A stretch of 19,718 bases of DNA from Euperipatoides rowelli (taxonomy: Eukaryota > Onychophora > Udeonychophora > Euonychophora > Peripatopsidae). The notes under the pieces are model-generated. The model was not told the DNA's origin. It worked only from the letters and a program-made list of their open reading frames with translations, and did no database searches. Shown here piece by piece: positions 1 to 9,500 of the stretch. How positions within the stretch are numbered: position 1 is the first letter of the stretch; the number at the start of each line of letters is the position of its first letter. Location: the NCBI GenBank assembly GCA_003024985.2, contig PXIH01S0005442.1, one strand, 5' to 3'. Both the position numbers and the translations under genes were made by a program.

Positions 1-119
1 GGGGATTAAGTGAGATAAGGTGGGATTAAGGTACATTTGAATTAAGGAAGGGATATTTGGATTAAGGGAGAGTGGGATTAAGGAGGAGAGTAGCATTAAG
101 GAATAATGAAGGGAGAGAA
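1..119. repeat. Degenerate GGGATTAAG minisatellite
   Basis: The first 119 bases are a purine-rich array of imperfect units built around GGGATTAAG, GGATTAAGG and AGCATTAAGG, with spacers of G and A. The unit length drifts (about 10 to 20 bases), so the array is old or was never strictly periodic. It is cut by the window edge. On the minus strand it reads as a C/T-rich tract of TTAATCCC units that directly continues the CTAGCTGAAG repeat unit, so it may be the internal tract of that element and not an independent satellite. Confidence 0.75.
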
Positions 120-158
120 GTTCTAAAATGGTCAGGCAACGCCGGGTACTTCAGCTAG
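1..158 (-). mobile_element. CTAGCTGAA repeat unit, left-edge copy
   Basis: Read on the minus strand from 158, this begins CTAGCTGAAGTACCCGGCG and runs into a pyrimidine-rich tract (the minisatellite at 1-119). The same head, CTAGCTGAAAAG, followed by a C/T-rich tract, occurs twice near 10869 and 11311, which identifies a dispersed repeat family. No coding capacity is visible. The class is unknown: a nonautonomous element or the end of a larger one are both possible. The far end lies outside the window. On the minus strand the head sits just downstream of the LINE fragment, so it may be inserted next to that element or be part of its tail. Confidence 0.5.
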
Positions 159-236
159 TATACAATAAAATCCAACATCAAAAGAAGTACAATACATAAA
201 ATATTACAACATAATTAAACGATTGTTAACTATTCC

Positions 237-840
237 TTACAAACCTACAATCTCTTTTTTAAACCTAGATAAGCCCAACTCTATTATTTTAGGAGGTAAA
301 CTATTCCAAAGTTTAATATTTCTTCTTAGAATAGATTTCGAAAACAATTTGTTCTTTGCTAAAGGAATCTTTATACAAATTTTATATCTTCTATGGCTTG
401 GTCAATTATTGACCATGTACTGTAGTAATTATTAATATTATGCTTTACTATAAATTCTTTATAAACAAAGACTAGGTCATTTACCTTATATCTTTGACTA
501 GGCTTTAAAGGATTAATTGGAATCAATCTGTCTGCATATGACATATTCTTATAGTCTGCCAATTTTTTTCTCATGCTTCTAAAAGAGCAGTCCATTTTTT
601 TCTGTACGAATTTCTCACTATAGGCTTATACATCCACTACACAGCCATAGTCTAATATACTGTAGGTTGTACATAATAAGGATACAATCATACAATATAT
701 TAAATAATTTTGAATCTAATATTGATATAATATTTTTGGAAACTCAAAGTTTTTTTAATTTTGGCATTAATGTAATCTATGTGATAGAAGTTTAGATTTT
801 TATGAAGCATGACACCAAGATTAGTAATTACATTGTATGA
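237..840 (-). pseudogene. Non-LTR retrotransposon reverse transcriptase, C-terminal remnant
   Basis: The minus strand carries the end of a LINE reverse transcriptase of the jockey/CR1-like type, in several broken frames. From the upstream side I see a NLGVMLHKNLNF block (811-822 encodes NLGV) followed by HIDYINAKIKKTL, matching the conserved DLGV...F..HI..I..KA segment of these enzymes. Next comes a YSILDYGCVV block (ILDYG at 644-658), then an open stretch at 371-595 with an YADRLIPINPLKPSQRY-like segment. The last part contains KLWNSLPPK (around 294-314) and a stop at 237-239. An in-frame TAA at 626-628 and at least two frame changes (near 700 and 370) show it is dead. The catalytic YADD region is missing, so the copy is 5' truncated, as is usual for LINEs. 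Family assignment rests on motif recognition; the clade is not certain. Confidence 0.75.
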
Positions 841-1375
841 ACTGTTGTTCCATCAAGAATTTAAAGTATAATATATTTTTTTTCAGCTAAAAATAGTAAT
901 TCAAAATAAAGGTAATAAATAAATAAAGCTTTCATTATTTATTTTGTACGATTCCTGTAGCTGGAATTTTTTTTTCAGAACATATCAAATCACAATTAAT
1001 GTTTGTGAAATTTGCTTTGATGTGAGCGTGATATTAAAGCTACTTTTCTGTTAGTTTATTTATCAATTAGATATTTAGAGAGAAAAAAAAAGACTGTTGC
1101 ATCTTTTTACAAACTATTATTATTACAAACTAAAATGTTTGCATTAACAAAAATATTAACTGACATTATATCAAAATAATTTTTATTGTAAGACTTATAA
1201 TAGTTAAACTATAAGAGATTTAAGTCTGAGTTGTGTTTTCAAGGCTTAAAGTAAATTAACCTGGCTGAGACAGGAATACATGATCATTTGACTGCCAAGT
1301 ATTTGTCCATAGTTGAAACGTGGTTCAGCCACGATTGAAATAATGTCCATGTGAAAAGAGCCCGTAATTTTTTAT
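841..1375. other. Noncoding A+T-rich stretch, probably intron
   Basis: No open frame, RNA gene or repeat that I can support. It is A+T-rich with homopolymer runs of T and A. If the large exon at 1943 is an internal or terminal exon, this is part of the preceding intron. Confidence 0.5.
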
Positions 1376-1583
1376 TTATTGTATTTCACAACCAGAAGTT
1401 TGTTTCTAAGGGGTGGGGGGAGGGATGCTGGATATTATTTGATGAAATTTTTATCGGTTATTCAAATAACTTTTGTTATTTTTAAACATGTTTTCATAAC
1501 AGCTAAAAATTTCAGCAAAAAAATAACCATCATTGTTCATTCCTCCCTCCCCAGAAATGAATTTTTAGGTGGGAAAATGATAA
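1376..1583. repeat. Long imperfect inverted repeat (hairpin, MITE-like)
   Basis: The left arm (about 1376-1470) and right arm (about 1489-1583) are imperfect reverse complements. The clearest paired blocks are TGAAATTTTTATCGGTTATT on the left against TGAAATTTTTAGCTGTTATG read from the right, and TTTCTAAGGGGTGGGGGGAG against ATTTCTGGGGAGGGAGG. The outermost TTATTGTATTTCAC also resembles the reverse complement of the right edge. A central loop of roughly 20 bases remains. This is the form expected of a foldback or MITE insertion in an intron. No clear target-site duplication was found, so the boundaries are approximate. Confidence 0.55.
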
Positions 1584-1928
1584 AATAATTCAATATCTGA
1601 AACACAGGGTACCACTCTGAACTCGTGACAAACTTTATGCTCATAAACAATCTCATATTTTCAAAGTGAAAAAGACGTCACTAATTCCTTGAAATAGCTC
1701 TGGCTTGTGGCCACTAATAGCAGAACCATTAATCTGGAGGAGCTAAAAGTTTCGCTTAGTAATTTCAGTTGTAACACTTTATTTTTTCAGCCAAATGGAA
1801 TTATTTTTTTAATAACTTTGTTTTTAAAATAAAATATAAAAAAAAAAACTACAAACTCCATTTTGTGTGACCTTTAACTTATTATTCAAATGTTTAATAT
1901 TTTTGTAATATTATACTGTATATTCATT
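1584..1928. other. Noncoding, intron-like, with a second possible acceptor
   Basis: No coding signal. A second pyrimidine tract ending in TTTTTTCAG at 1784-1790 could also act as a 3' splice site, but every frame after it soon meets stops in poly-T and poly-A sequence. The acceptor at 1942 is therefore preferred. Confidence 0.45.
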
Positions 1929-1942
1929 TATTTTATTTTCAG
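1929..1942 (+). promoter_or_regulatory. Probable 3' splice site of the large exon
   Basis: A T-rich tract (TTATTTTATTTTCAG) ends at the AG of 1941-1942, immediately before the sequence changes from A+T-rich low complexity to coding character. In the long open frame the first exon base (1943) completes a codon, so the upstream intron would be phase 2. The upstream donor is not identifiable in the window. Confidence 0.65.
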
Positions 1943-4900
1943 CCACCAGACGGGCTGGACTGCACTTATTGCTAATTGTTACAATATTGGTGCCAAGTTA
2001 AGTCATGGAGGAATGATTAGACAAAGCGTTGACAATCCAAAAATACAAGTACAAAATGAAGTATCAGTACAAAAACCAATATCAGTACAAAACCATAAAT
2101 CTAAATTATCACAGACGATAAATACTGAAACAAGTTTTGTTTCTGGCAAACGAGAATCTCTATCCCATAAGTCAAATCTTTTTGAACAGAATAAAAGGGT
2201 GAAATATGATAAATCTTTTGAAGTTCATTTATCTCCAGATATTAAAGAGCAGCCAGCCATAAATGAATTTCCAGAGATACAATCTGATCAAATATTCACT
2301 GCCGAAGTGGTAACCAGAACTGAATCCTTGGAAGCAGAAGATAAAAAAGTGAAAGAGATTATAGACAGAGAAACTGTTAAATTAAACAATGTTGATGTGA
2401 AAAAAAGAGCAGCTTTGTTTGAAAAGGTAACATTGAAATCACAGGGTAGACAAGATGACCAGAATGTTCAAGATTCTTTAGTTGTTAAAACCGAAGAAGG
2501 TGCTTCGTCTTTTAGTGAAATAGTAGATGTAAAAAAAGTGGCTGCATTTTTTGAACTTGGAGGGCAACAAAAGCTAATTGAAAAACCTCATATTAAGCTC
2601 AAAGAAAGTGATATTGAAGAAACTGGAGCAACTACTTCATCAGTTGAACAAATAATTTTATCAAATCCTATTATAGCGGAGGATAGTAAAGTGCACTCTA
2701 CCAATACTGAAATCCCACCAGATAATAGAGAATTGCACATAATTGAAAAAGAATTGATTGTAAATGAACCCAAAATAGTACCTCAAGATAATATGAAATC
2801 TATCTTAAGAATGAATAGTAACATTCCTGTTCCTGCCAAACGTAGAAGTCTTCCACCAAAAATGGAAATGACAGAGTCTGAAACATTTAATGATCAAATC
2901 AGTGAAGGAAACTTTCCTGAAAAGAAGAGTGCCACTAGAGTCATTCTTGGAGATGTTGGTTGTTTTGTTGTTGACAAAATAAATTCACCTAAAAGGACAG
3001 AATCTTTCTTTGATGATGATGTTTTCTTCATTTCTGATAAGTCTGAAACAATGCATGACAATTCCAATCCTTTATTTGAGAAACAGCCAAGTAGAATTCC
3101 TATAATGTCACCACCAAATCAAGCTAAAGTTCCCATTATTAGAAAAGATTCAAATAAAAATCCATTCAGTCCAATAAAAGATACTAATCCTTCTGATATA
3201 GCTGTAGAACAGACAAATGAATCAAACAAGCATAAAACTCAAACAAGACCACTAGCTGCACCCAGGAGTTCTTTATCTTCAGATTCAGAGGTTACAAGTC
3301 CAAAATCAGCACCAAAGCGTGTTTCATTTGCAGATGAATTAACAAAAGAAGCTACTATGATTTCTCCTCAAGTTGTTAGAGTTACTCAAAGTGTTATTTA
3401 TCCACCTGGAAAATTTATTGATGATAAAAAAATACCAGAAGAAAATAATAAATTGGATAAAGAAAATAAAAATATAAATGAATTGAATATTGTAACACCT
3501 GATGTTAGAGAAGCCATCAAATATAAATCTGATCCAGTTCCATCTTATCCGATAACATTTACAGAGGATAATGAAAATATTCAGAAATTTGGAATTGATT
3601 ACACGAGTCCTGAACTATTAAAAAAACCACCAATTGGAGGAATATGTGTTTTACCTCTAGATGCCATAAAAGATGCATTAGAAACCAGAAAAAAGAATGA
3701 AAAATTATCTCAAGTGCACTCTTTAGATCAACATAAAACTGGGGATGCAAAGTTGCCATTGAAGGTAGAAGAGTCTTTAAGATGGAATTTTTTTCATTCT
3801 TCTGAACCAGCAGGTGGTTTTGAATTTTATGAATCAACACCATCACTTAATGAGTCAATAAAATCTGAATATAATGTGGCATCAGCACCATCATTTATAA
3901 AAAGACAGGATCCAATTTCTCAACTCAAATCTGAAACAAAAGTAGTTTCAACACCTCCAGTTATACCAATCAAAGAGTTAGATACAAAATCTGAAATTAA
4001 ATATGAAACAAAAGTAGTTTCAACACCGCCACTTATACCAACAAAGGAATTAGATACAAAATCTAAAATTAAATCTACAACACAATTGCTTTCTACATCA
4101 CCTGCTGTATCAACCAAGGAATTGGATACAATATCTAAAACAAAATCCACAACACAATTAGTTTCAACTCCACCTGTTATACCAACAAAAGAATTTGATA
4201 CAAAATCTAAAATGAAATCCACTACTCAATTTGTTTCAACACCACCAGTTATACCAACAAAGGAATTAGATGCAAATTTCAAAATTCAGTATGAAACAAA
4301 TGTAATTTCAATACCACCAGTTAAACCAACAAAGGAATTACATGAAAATCCTAAATCTAAAGTAATTTCAATGCCATCAGTTACCCCAACCATGGAATTG
4401 GATACAAAACCTAAGATTAATTCCTCTACACATTTAGTTTCAACTCCACCAGTTGTACCAACTAAGGAATTAGATACAAAAACTGAAATTAAGTATGAAA
4501 CCAAAGTTGTTTCTACTCCACCTGTTATTCAAACCAAAGAATTTGATGCAAATTCTAAAGTTACACCTGAAACAAAAGTAGTCCCAATACCATCAGTTAT
4601 CTCAGCTAAGCAGTTAGTTAAACCCGAAATTAATTATGAAACAAAAGTAATTTCAACTTCATCTACTATACCATCCAAGAAATTAGATGCAAAATGCAAG
4701 GTGAAATCAGAAACTGAAAGTGTAATATCACCCATTATTCCAATTAAGAAATTAGATACAAAATTAAAAATGGAACAGGAAACAAAGCCTTCAGAAGAAC
4801 TGGATAAAAAGTACAAAGTGAAATGTGAAACTTTAATACCACAAGTTACACCAAACAAGGAAGAAAATATAAAACTTAATTCTAATTCATCTAGTTTAGT

Positions 4901-6419
4901 CAATGGTAATGAAGCAAGCATACCTACAAAAGTGAATGATAGTCTAAAAATATCTAAATCATTGTCATCGTCCCAAGAAGCTGAAATTAAATCCAACACA
5001 TCAGAAGTACCATCTGAACATAAAAAAACTACCAAAAAATCTGCATCTGAACAAAAAGCAACTAAGACACCTAGCAAAACAAAAGCCCAAAAGATATCAG
5101 GGACACCAGAAACAAAGGCTGAAAAGAAACCAGTTATTATTAAAGAAGAGAGACTAATAGACCCAGTAACTGGAAAAGAAAAGATAATTATAACTATGCA
5201 AGAGGAAATAAATGAGGACACTTCTAATTTAGATGGTGATTCATTTAAAAGGAACACCACAACATCAGAGAAGGTGTATGTTAGACAGGAAGGTTCTAAA
5301 GAAATCAAGACAACAGTTACAAAAGAAAGGAAAGAAACTGTAGCAGTTGTTAGTTCTGAAAACACAATGACTTTTAGATATGATAATGGAGTATGGAAAA
5401 CAGAAGATGGTGAAATAGTTGATTCTTTACCAGTTCCTATGGAAATGATAACAAGAACTATTGAAACAACTCGTGCTTCTTCAACAAAACCAACAGAACA
5501 ATCAACTGTCACCACTTCGAAAACTACTGTACTTCCACCTTCACCATCAACTCCAAAAACACAACCTTCAAAATTTGATTTTGATAACTCTGAAACCTTT
5601 TCAGAATCTGATTCCCATAGTGAGCTGAATGAACCATGTTCCAGCACCCCACCAAAAACTGCTACATCTGATTCGAATGCAGCATATTCTAGTGCTAAAG
5701 TGGCCACTGATTTGTCAAAAACACAAACTTCATCACAATCAACGCATGAAATTAAAAATATTGATTCACGGCAAACTGAAGAAATTAAAAAAGAAAAGGA
5801 GATTTCAAGGTTGGCCACAGCTGACAATCATTTTTTAGCTAAACAAAATAGAAAAGATAGAAAAATAGACACTTTAGAAACACCTTTCACTCACACACCA
5901 GATAACATATCATCGTCATCAATACCTGCTTCTTCTCCAAGTCAGAATTCAGTGTTACGGATCATACAAGTCCAAGATCAATCTTCAGCTCAAACCATTA
6001 AAAGACAACAGTCTCATAGTTCACCTGTTGTAACAGTAGCTGCAGCTCCCTTGACTCAAACAGTTACAAGAATAGTGCAGAATCAAGACCAGAAAAACAC
6101 AATTCCTATAACTGGACCAACTGCATTAAATCAAGCAATAAATATAGTTCAGGTCACTACTCAATCACCTTCATTGACTCATAACACTATAACATCATCA
6201 GCTTTATCTCAGTCACCAGTGAATTCCGTCAGACCTCCTTCTAGACCACAATCTCTACATTTACAGCCATCTTCTTTATCTAATATTTCATCTGTAGAAA
6301 ACAAAAGCACTTCATCAAATCAGCAGCCTGAAACAGTTAGAACTGCACATGTTCAAAAGAAAGTTGGATCAGGTGGATCTATACAGGTTAATGTAAATTC
6401 TAAAGAAACTGCTGTTTAA
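1943..6419 (+). CDS. 3' terminal coding exon of a large repeat-rich, disordered protein (unrecognised)
   Basis: This is an uninterrupted frame of about 1,491 codons ending in TAA at 6417-6419. The frame is open from 1878 with an ATG at 1890, but codons 1890-1942 read through the pyrimidine tract and give a false hydrophobic leader. I therefore place the exon start at the AG of 1942. The first Met inside the exon is at 2013, so a first coding exon is also possible. The product has no recognised globular domain and is rich in Ser, Thr, Lys, Pro and Glu. Residue numbers below count from the ATG at 1890. Visible features are a duplicated VDVKK(R/V)AA(L/F)FE motif (168-178 and 212-222), SNIP (310-313), SRIP (401-404), NPF (424-426), KRVSF (476-480), a 24-residue repeat array (about 680-996), STIP (925-928), a repeat-free acidic/basic segment with VRQEGSKEIKTTVTKERKE, SSIP (1343-1346), a Gln/Ser-rich tail, and C-terminal ETAV (1506-1509). 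From known motif classes, SxIP binds EB1-type plus-end proteins, RVxF docks PP1, NPF binds EH domains and ETxV binds class I PDZ domains. A cytoskeletal or cortical scaffold is my inference; the gene is not recognised. Confidence 0.85.
3927..4877 (+). repeat. 24-residue (72-bp) coding repeat array, about 14 units
   Basis: Within the large exon, units begin at 3927, 3999, 4071, 4143, 4215, 4287, 4359, 4419, 4491, 4563, 4632, 4704, 4773 and 4821. Most are exactly 72 bp. Those at 4359 (60), 4563 (69), 4704 (69) and 4773 (48) are shortened by whole codons, and the last is a decayed partial unit. The approximate consensus is K-S/Y-E/T-T-K/Q-V-V-S-T-P-P-V-I-P-T-K-E-L-D-T-K-S-K-I. The STPP and TKELD cores are best kept. 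Length changes preserve the frame, which points to selection on the protein. The early units (3927-4286) are the most alike and the later ones more diverged, suggesting growth of the array from its 5' side. No known repeat family was recognised. Confidence 0.9.
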
Positions 6420-6488
6420 AAATTATTGTTGAAATAATAGCTAACAAAAAGAAGTGCCTACAGTTTGCTTTTATATATCAAAAACTTA

Positions 6489-6494
6489 AATAAA
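6489..6494 (+). terminator. Canonical poly(A) signal AATAAA after the large exon
   Basis: AATAAA lies 70 bases past the stop codon and is followed by a TA repeat and T-rich, GT-containing sequence (6512-6640) that could serve as a downstream element. Further AATAAA hexamers at 7018-7023, 7497-7502 and 17809-17814 could be used for longer 3' UTRs. In DNA this A+T-rich the hexamer is expected often by chance, so the choice is uncertain. Confidence 0.45.
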
Positions 6495-6511
6495 AAAACT
6501 CATGTACATAG

Positions 6512-6529
6512 CATATATATATATATATT
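6512..6529. repeat. (AT)n microsatellite
   Basis: A short run of alternating A and T in the presumed 3' UTR, directly after the first poly(A) signal. Confidence 0.85.
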
Positions 6530-9500
6530 TTGATACAGTACATATGTAAATGATTTATTTATCAACTTTTAAAGGTTGTAAAACTTCATTGGACAAAAAC
6601 CTGCATGTTTTCTCATGTGTGTGAGTGTTTTTTTTTATATTATCATACTGTATATATATCAAATTATGAAGAGAGTATAATGCTTGTGCATGTACAATTA
6701 TAGTTTTTAAATTATTCAATATGGCTGACAGATGGTTATTGATTGTTAATATATTAACAGTTATTGAAACAATATTAAAATCATAATTTTTTTAAAAATA
6801 ATTCACTGCCTAAAGGTTTTACCCAGTTGCTGTTCTGTCATTGAGATTTGTGCAGTGCTCAATGAGTCTTAACAGATCATTTTATTGGTATGTCTATTTA
6901 TATGTAAAGTTTTGAAGTATTTATCTAGCATCAATATTTATATCATTTCTCAGCATCAGTTACGGTATTGCTTTTATTTTCTTTCAAACTAATAATTAAA
7001 AGAGCATTTTTAGCATAAATAAAACCATATTATTTATTTAGTCTTATAATTAAAATTTTACAAAATAGTTGATCTCACTTCTTCAAATCTAACTCGACTT
7101 TGCTATTTCAAAGACTTTTAAAATTAGTTTTAGCCAAACAAATAGATTAATGAAACATACAGTATGTAATATGTTATAGTGTAGGAAGAAAATCCTAAGC
7201 ATTAAAGAACATCAAAGTTGAAATGTTTAATTATCTCAAATAAAATTTAAATAGGATTTTTAGCAAAATTTATGTACAATATAAGTCCTTAAGAATTTTT
7301 TATTGAATGGAAATCAATGTTGTTATTTTTCTTCAATAATGATGATGTTTAATAATTTTTAAAAATACTTTTTTTTTTTTTTAGTAGTTTGTTTGGGATC
7401 AAACTAAAAAGAAATATTTTTGTAATATTATTTTCTGTTTAGCTTTATTGGCAAATATTAATAATTTAAAAAAAAGGAGCATCATAAGAAGATATAAATA
7501 AACTTTCATTAACAAAAATTCTTATTTCAAGAGCTCTCTGATGGCAAACATGATAGTGATTATGGGTAATGTTACAATCCAAATAGTAATAACTTATATT
7601 TACAGTGTAAGTTATTAATAATTTAATTAATTATTCTGCTTAATCCACTCTCTTGTAATTCTTTATTCTCTAGTTTCTTATACATTTCATTTTTTTTTCT
7701 ATTTTTATTTTGTGCTATTCTTATTTAAAACCAGTTTTTACTTTGTTTTATTGTTGATCAATTTTATTGGATTACGTTTAGTCATCATTTTCATTTATTC
7801 CTCTCATTCAAATCCTGATGTTTTTCCAAACTTTAATGACTATTCATTTTTTGGCATTGAAGTTACTGTAGTTTATCCTTTGGATTTTAAAATCAACCAT
7901 TTAAATACAGTAGTTTGAAATACACAATTTTAGTATTTTGTTATAAAATGCAAAATTTCAAATGTGTCAAATTGATGTTTTACAATGAAAGTCATATTAA
8001 AAGCTTTTTAGGAGTAAAAAATAAATCAAACTTAAATTTTTTTATAACAATGTATAGTAGTACATCATAGAAAAAAATGGCTTAACAAAATTAATAAATT
8101 GCTAGCTTTAAATGATGAAAATTATTTTTGTGAAAATTTTGATTATTTAAATTATTTCGTAAATGCTAAAAAATAATAAATTTGAAATTTTAGTGCTCAA
8201 TTTACAAACATACTAAATCCCTAATTTTAATGAAAAATACCATAATTTTTAAAGTTAAATATGAGATTTATTTTTTGCAAATAAATAAATAAATTAATCT
8301 GACCTCAGATGGCAAATATTACTCATTCTTATTGCAAAAGTCCTTCAAAATATGAAATTTGATGAGTTTTTTTTTTTACGTGCAGTTAGAACTTAGTATA
8401 ACAGTTGACATGGCCTGTAATTTTGTAACTTAATTTTGAAATTCAGAAAGCATTCTGCTTTGAAAATAAGGTGTGGCTACATATCTGAGAGCATACTTCT
8501 ATAGCTCTACTCTTCATGTGACCCGAGATCGATAGTAAATAATACTTTTCTTCAAAATTCAATAAAATTTCTGACAATGACTGACAACAGTAAATATACA
8601 TCATAATAAAGTTTCGGTTAATAGGAAATGAGAAGCAGAGCACAAAATATTTATTTTTAATTACACCCGCGCCTTTTTTTCCAGTGCTTACGATATTGTG
8701 CTTCTGAACTATTAATGTTAATGGTTAACATTTTTAATATTACCTGTCCGGTACAAACAATATGTAGTAGATCTTGAAAATCACATTTCGCTGCATCTGT
8801 ACTTTTACAAAAGGATTGGGTTCACTTAAATTTATAAATCTCTAATGTAATCATCCAATCCATAATTTTGAGAAAATTTATCTCGGACTTTGGTTTATTA
8901 AATTGCGATGATCTCTTTTTTTTTGTAAAACTATCCAAATAAGTGTTAGCATAACAGTGACCTCAAGTCGATAATCCAATCAATGGGCTATAATTTTTTT
9001 TTTCTGCACTTTGGACTTACAAATATTTTTAATGTATTTATTTCTATACTTGTAAAAAAAACGGAAATGAATAGGACCCTTGCAGTAACCTAGCAACAGA
9101 TGATCTGGTGAAATTGATTTTAAACCAGTATAAAATATATTGCACCAAAGTATAGTTATATTACAAAAACAAAACAATCATTGTATAGGCTTAAGATGAT
9201 GTTTTGATTTTTTAAAAAATTAAATTATCAATTACCTTTGCCACCATCTCAAACTATTAGAATGGTCTACTAAATCTTAAAATAATTCAAGAGTTTTAAA
9301 TGTTTTGTTGAGATTATCACAATCACGTAGTATCGGGAAGATATTTCAAGCATCAAGATGTAATAAGGATCCACTACTGTAATTTGAAATGAGTTTTTTT
9401 TTGGAAATGTTTCTAATCATTTTGAAGTAGTAAGCATTCGTACACATACAGTAGATATCTTTAATAAGATAGTTAAACAGGAAGTTATGTCACAAGTAGT

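Noticed and set aside
1-119. CRISPR-like array
   Set aside because: Units are degenerate and contiguous without unique spacers, in a eukaryotic context.
223-435. Plus-strand open frame of 70 codons
   Set aside because: It is the complement of the LINE reverse-transcriptase remnant on the minus strand.
1890-1942. Signal peptide MFNIFVILYCIFIYFIFS at the start of the large frame
   Set aside because: The hydrophobic residues come from a T-rich splice acceptor tract ending in CAG; this is the expected artefact of reading an intron end.
2995-3030. FFAT-like core SFFDDDV (ER contact-site VAP ligand)
   Set aside because: Lacks the Ala/Ser at position 5 and the acidic final position of the FFAT consensus; too weak to list as a motif.
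4634-5827. Long antisense open frame (397 codons) opposite the large exon, with smaller ones at 3920-4222, 4286-4504 and 3559-3846
   Set aside because: They mirror the codon bias and repeats of the sense frame. The products are Ser/Val/Phe-rich without domains, and the repeat-array indels are explained by the sense protein.
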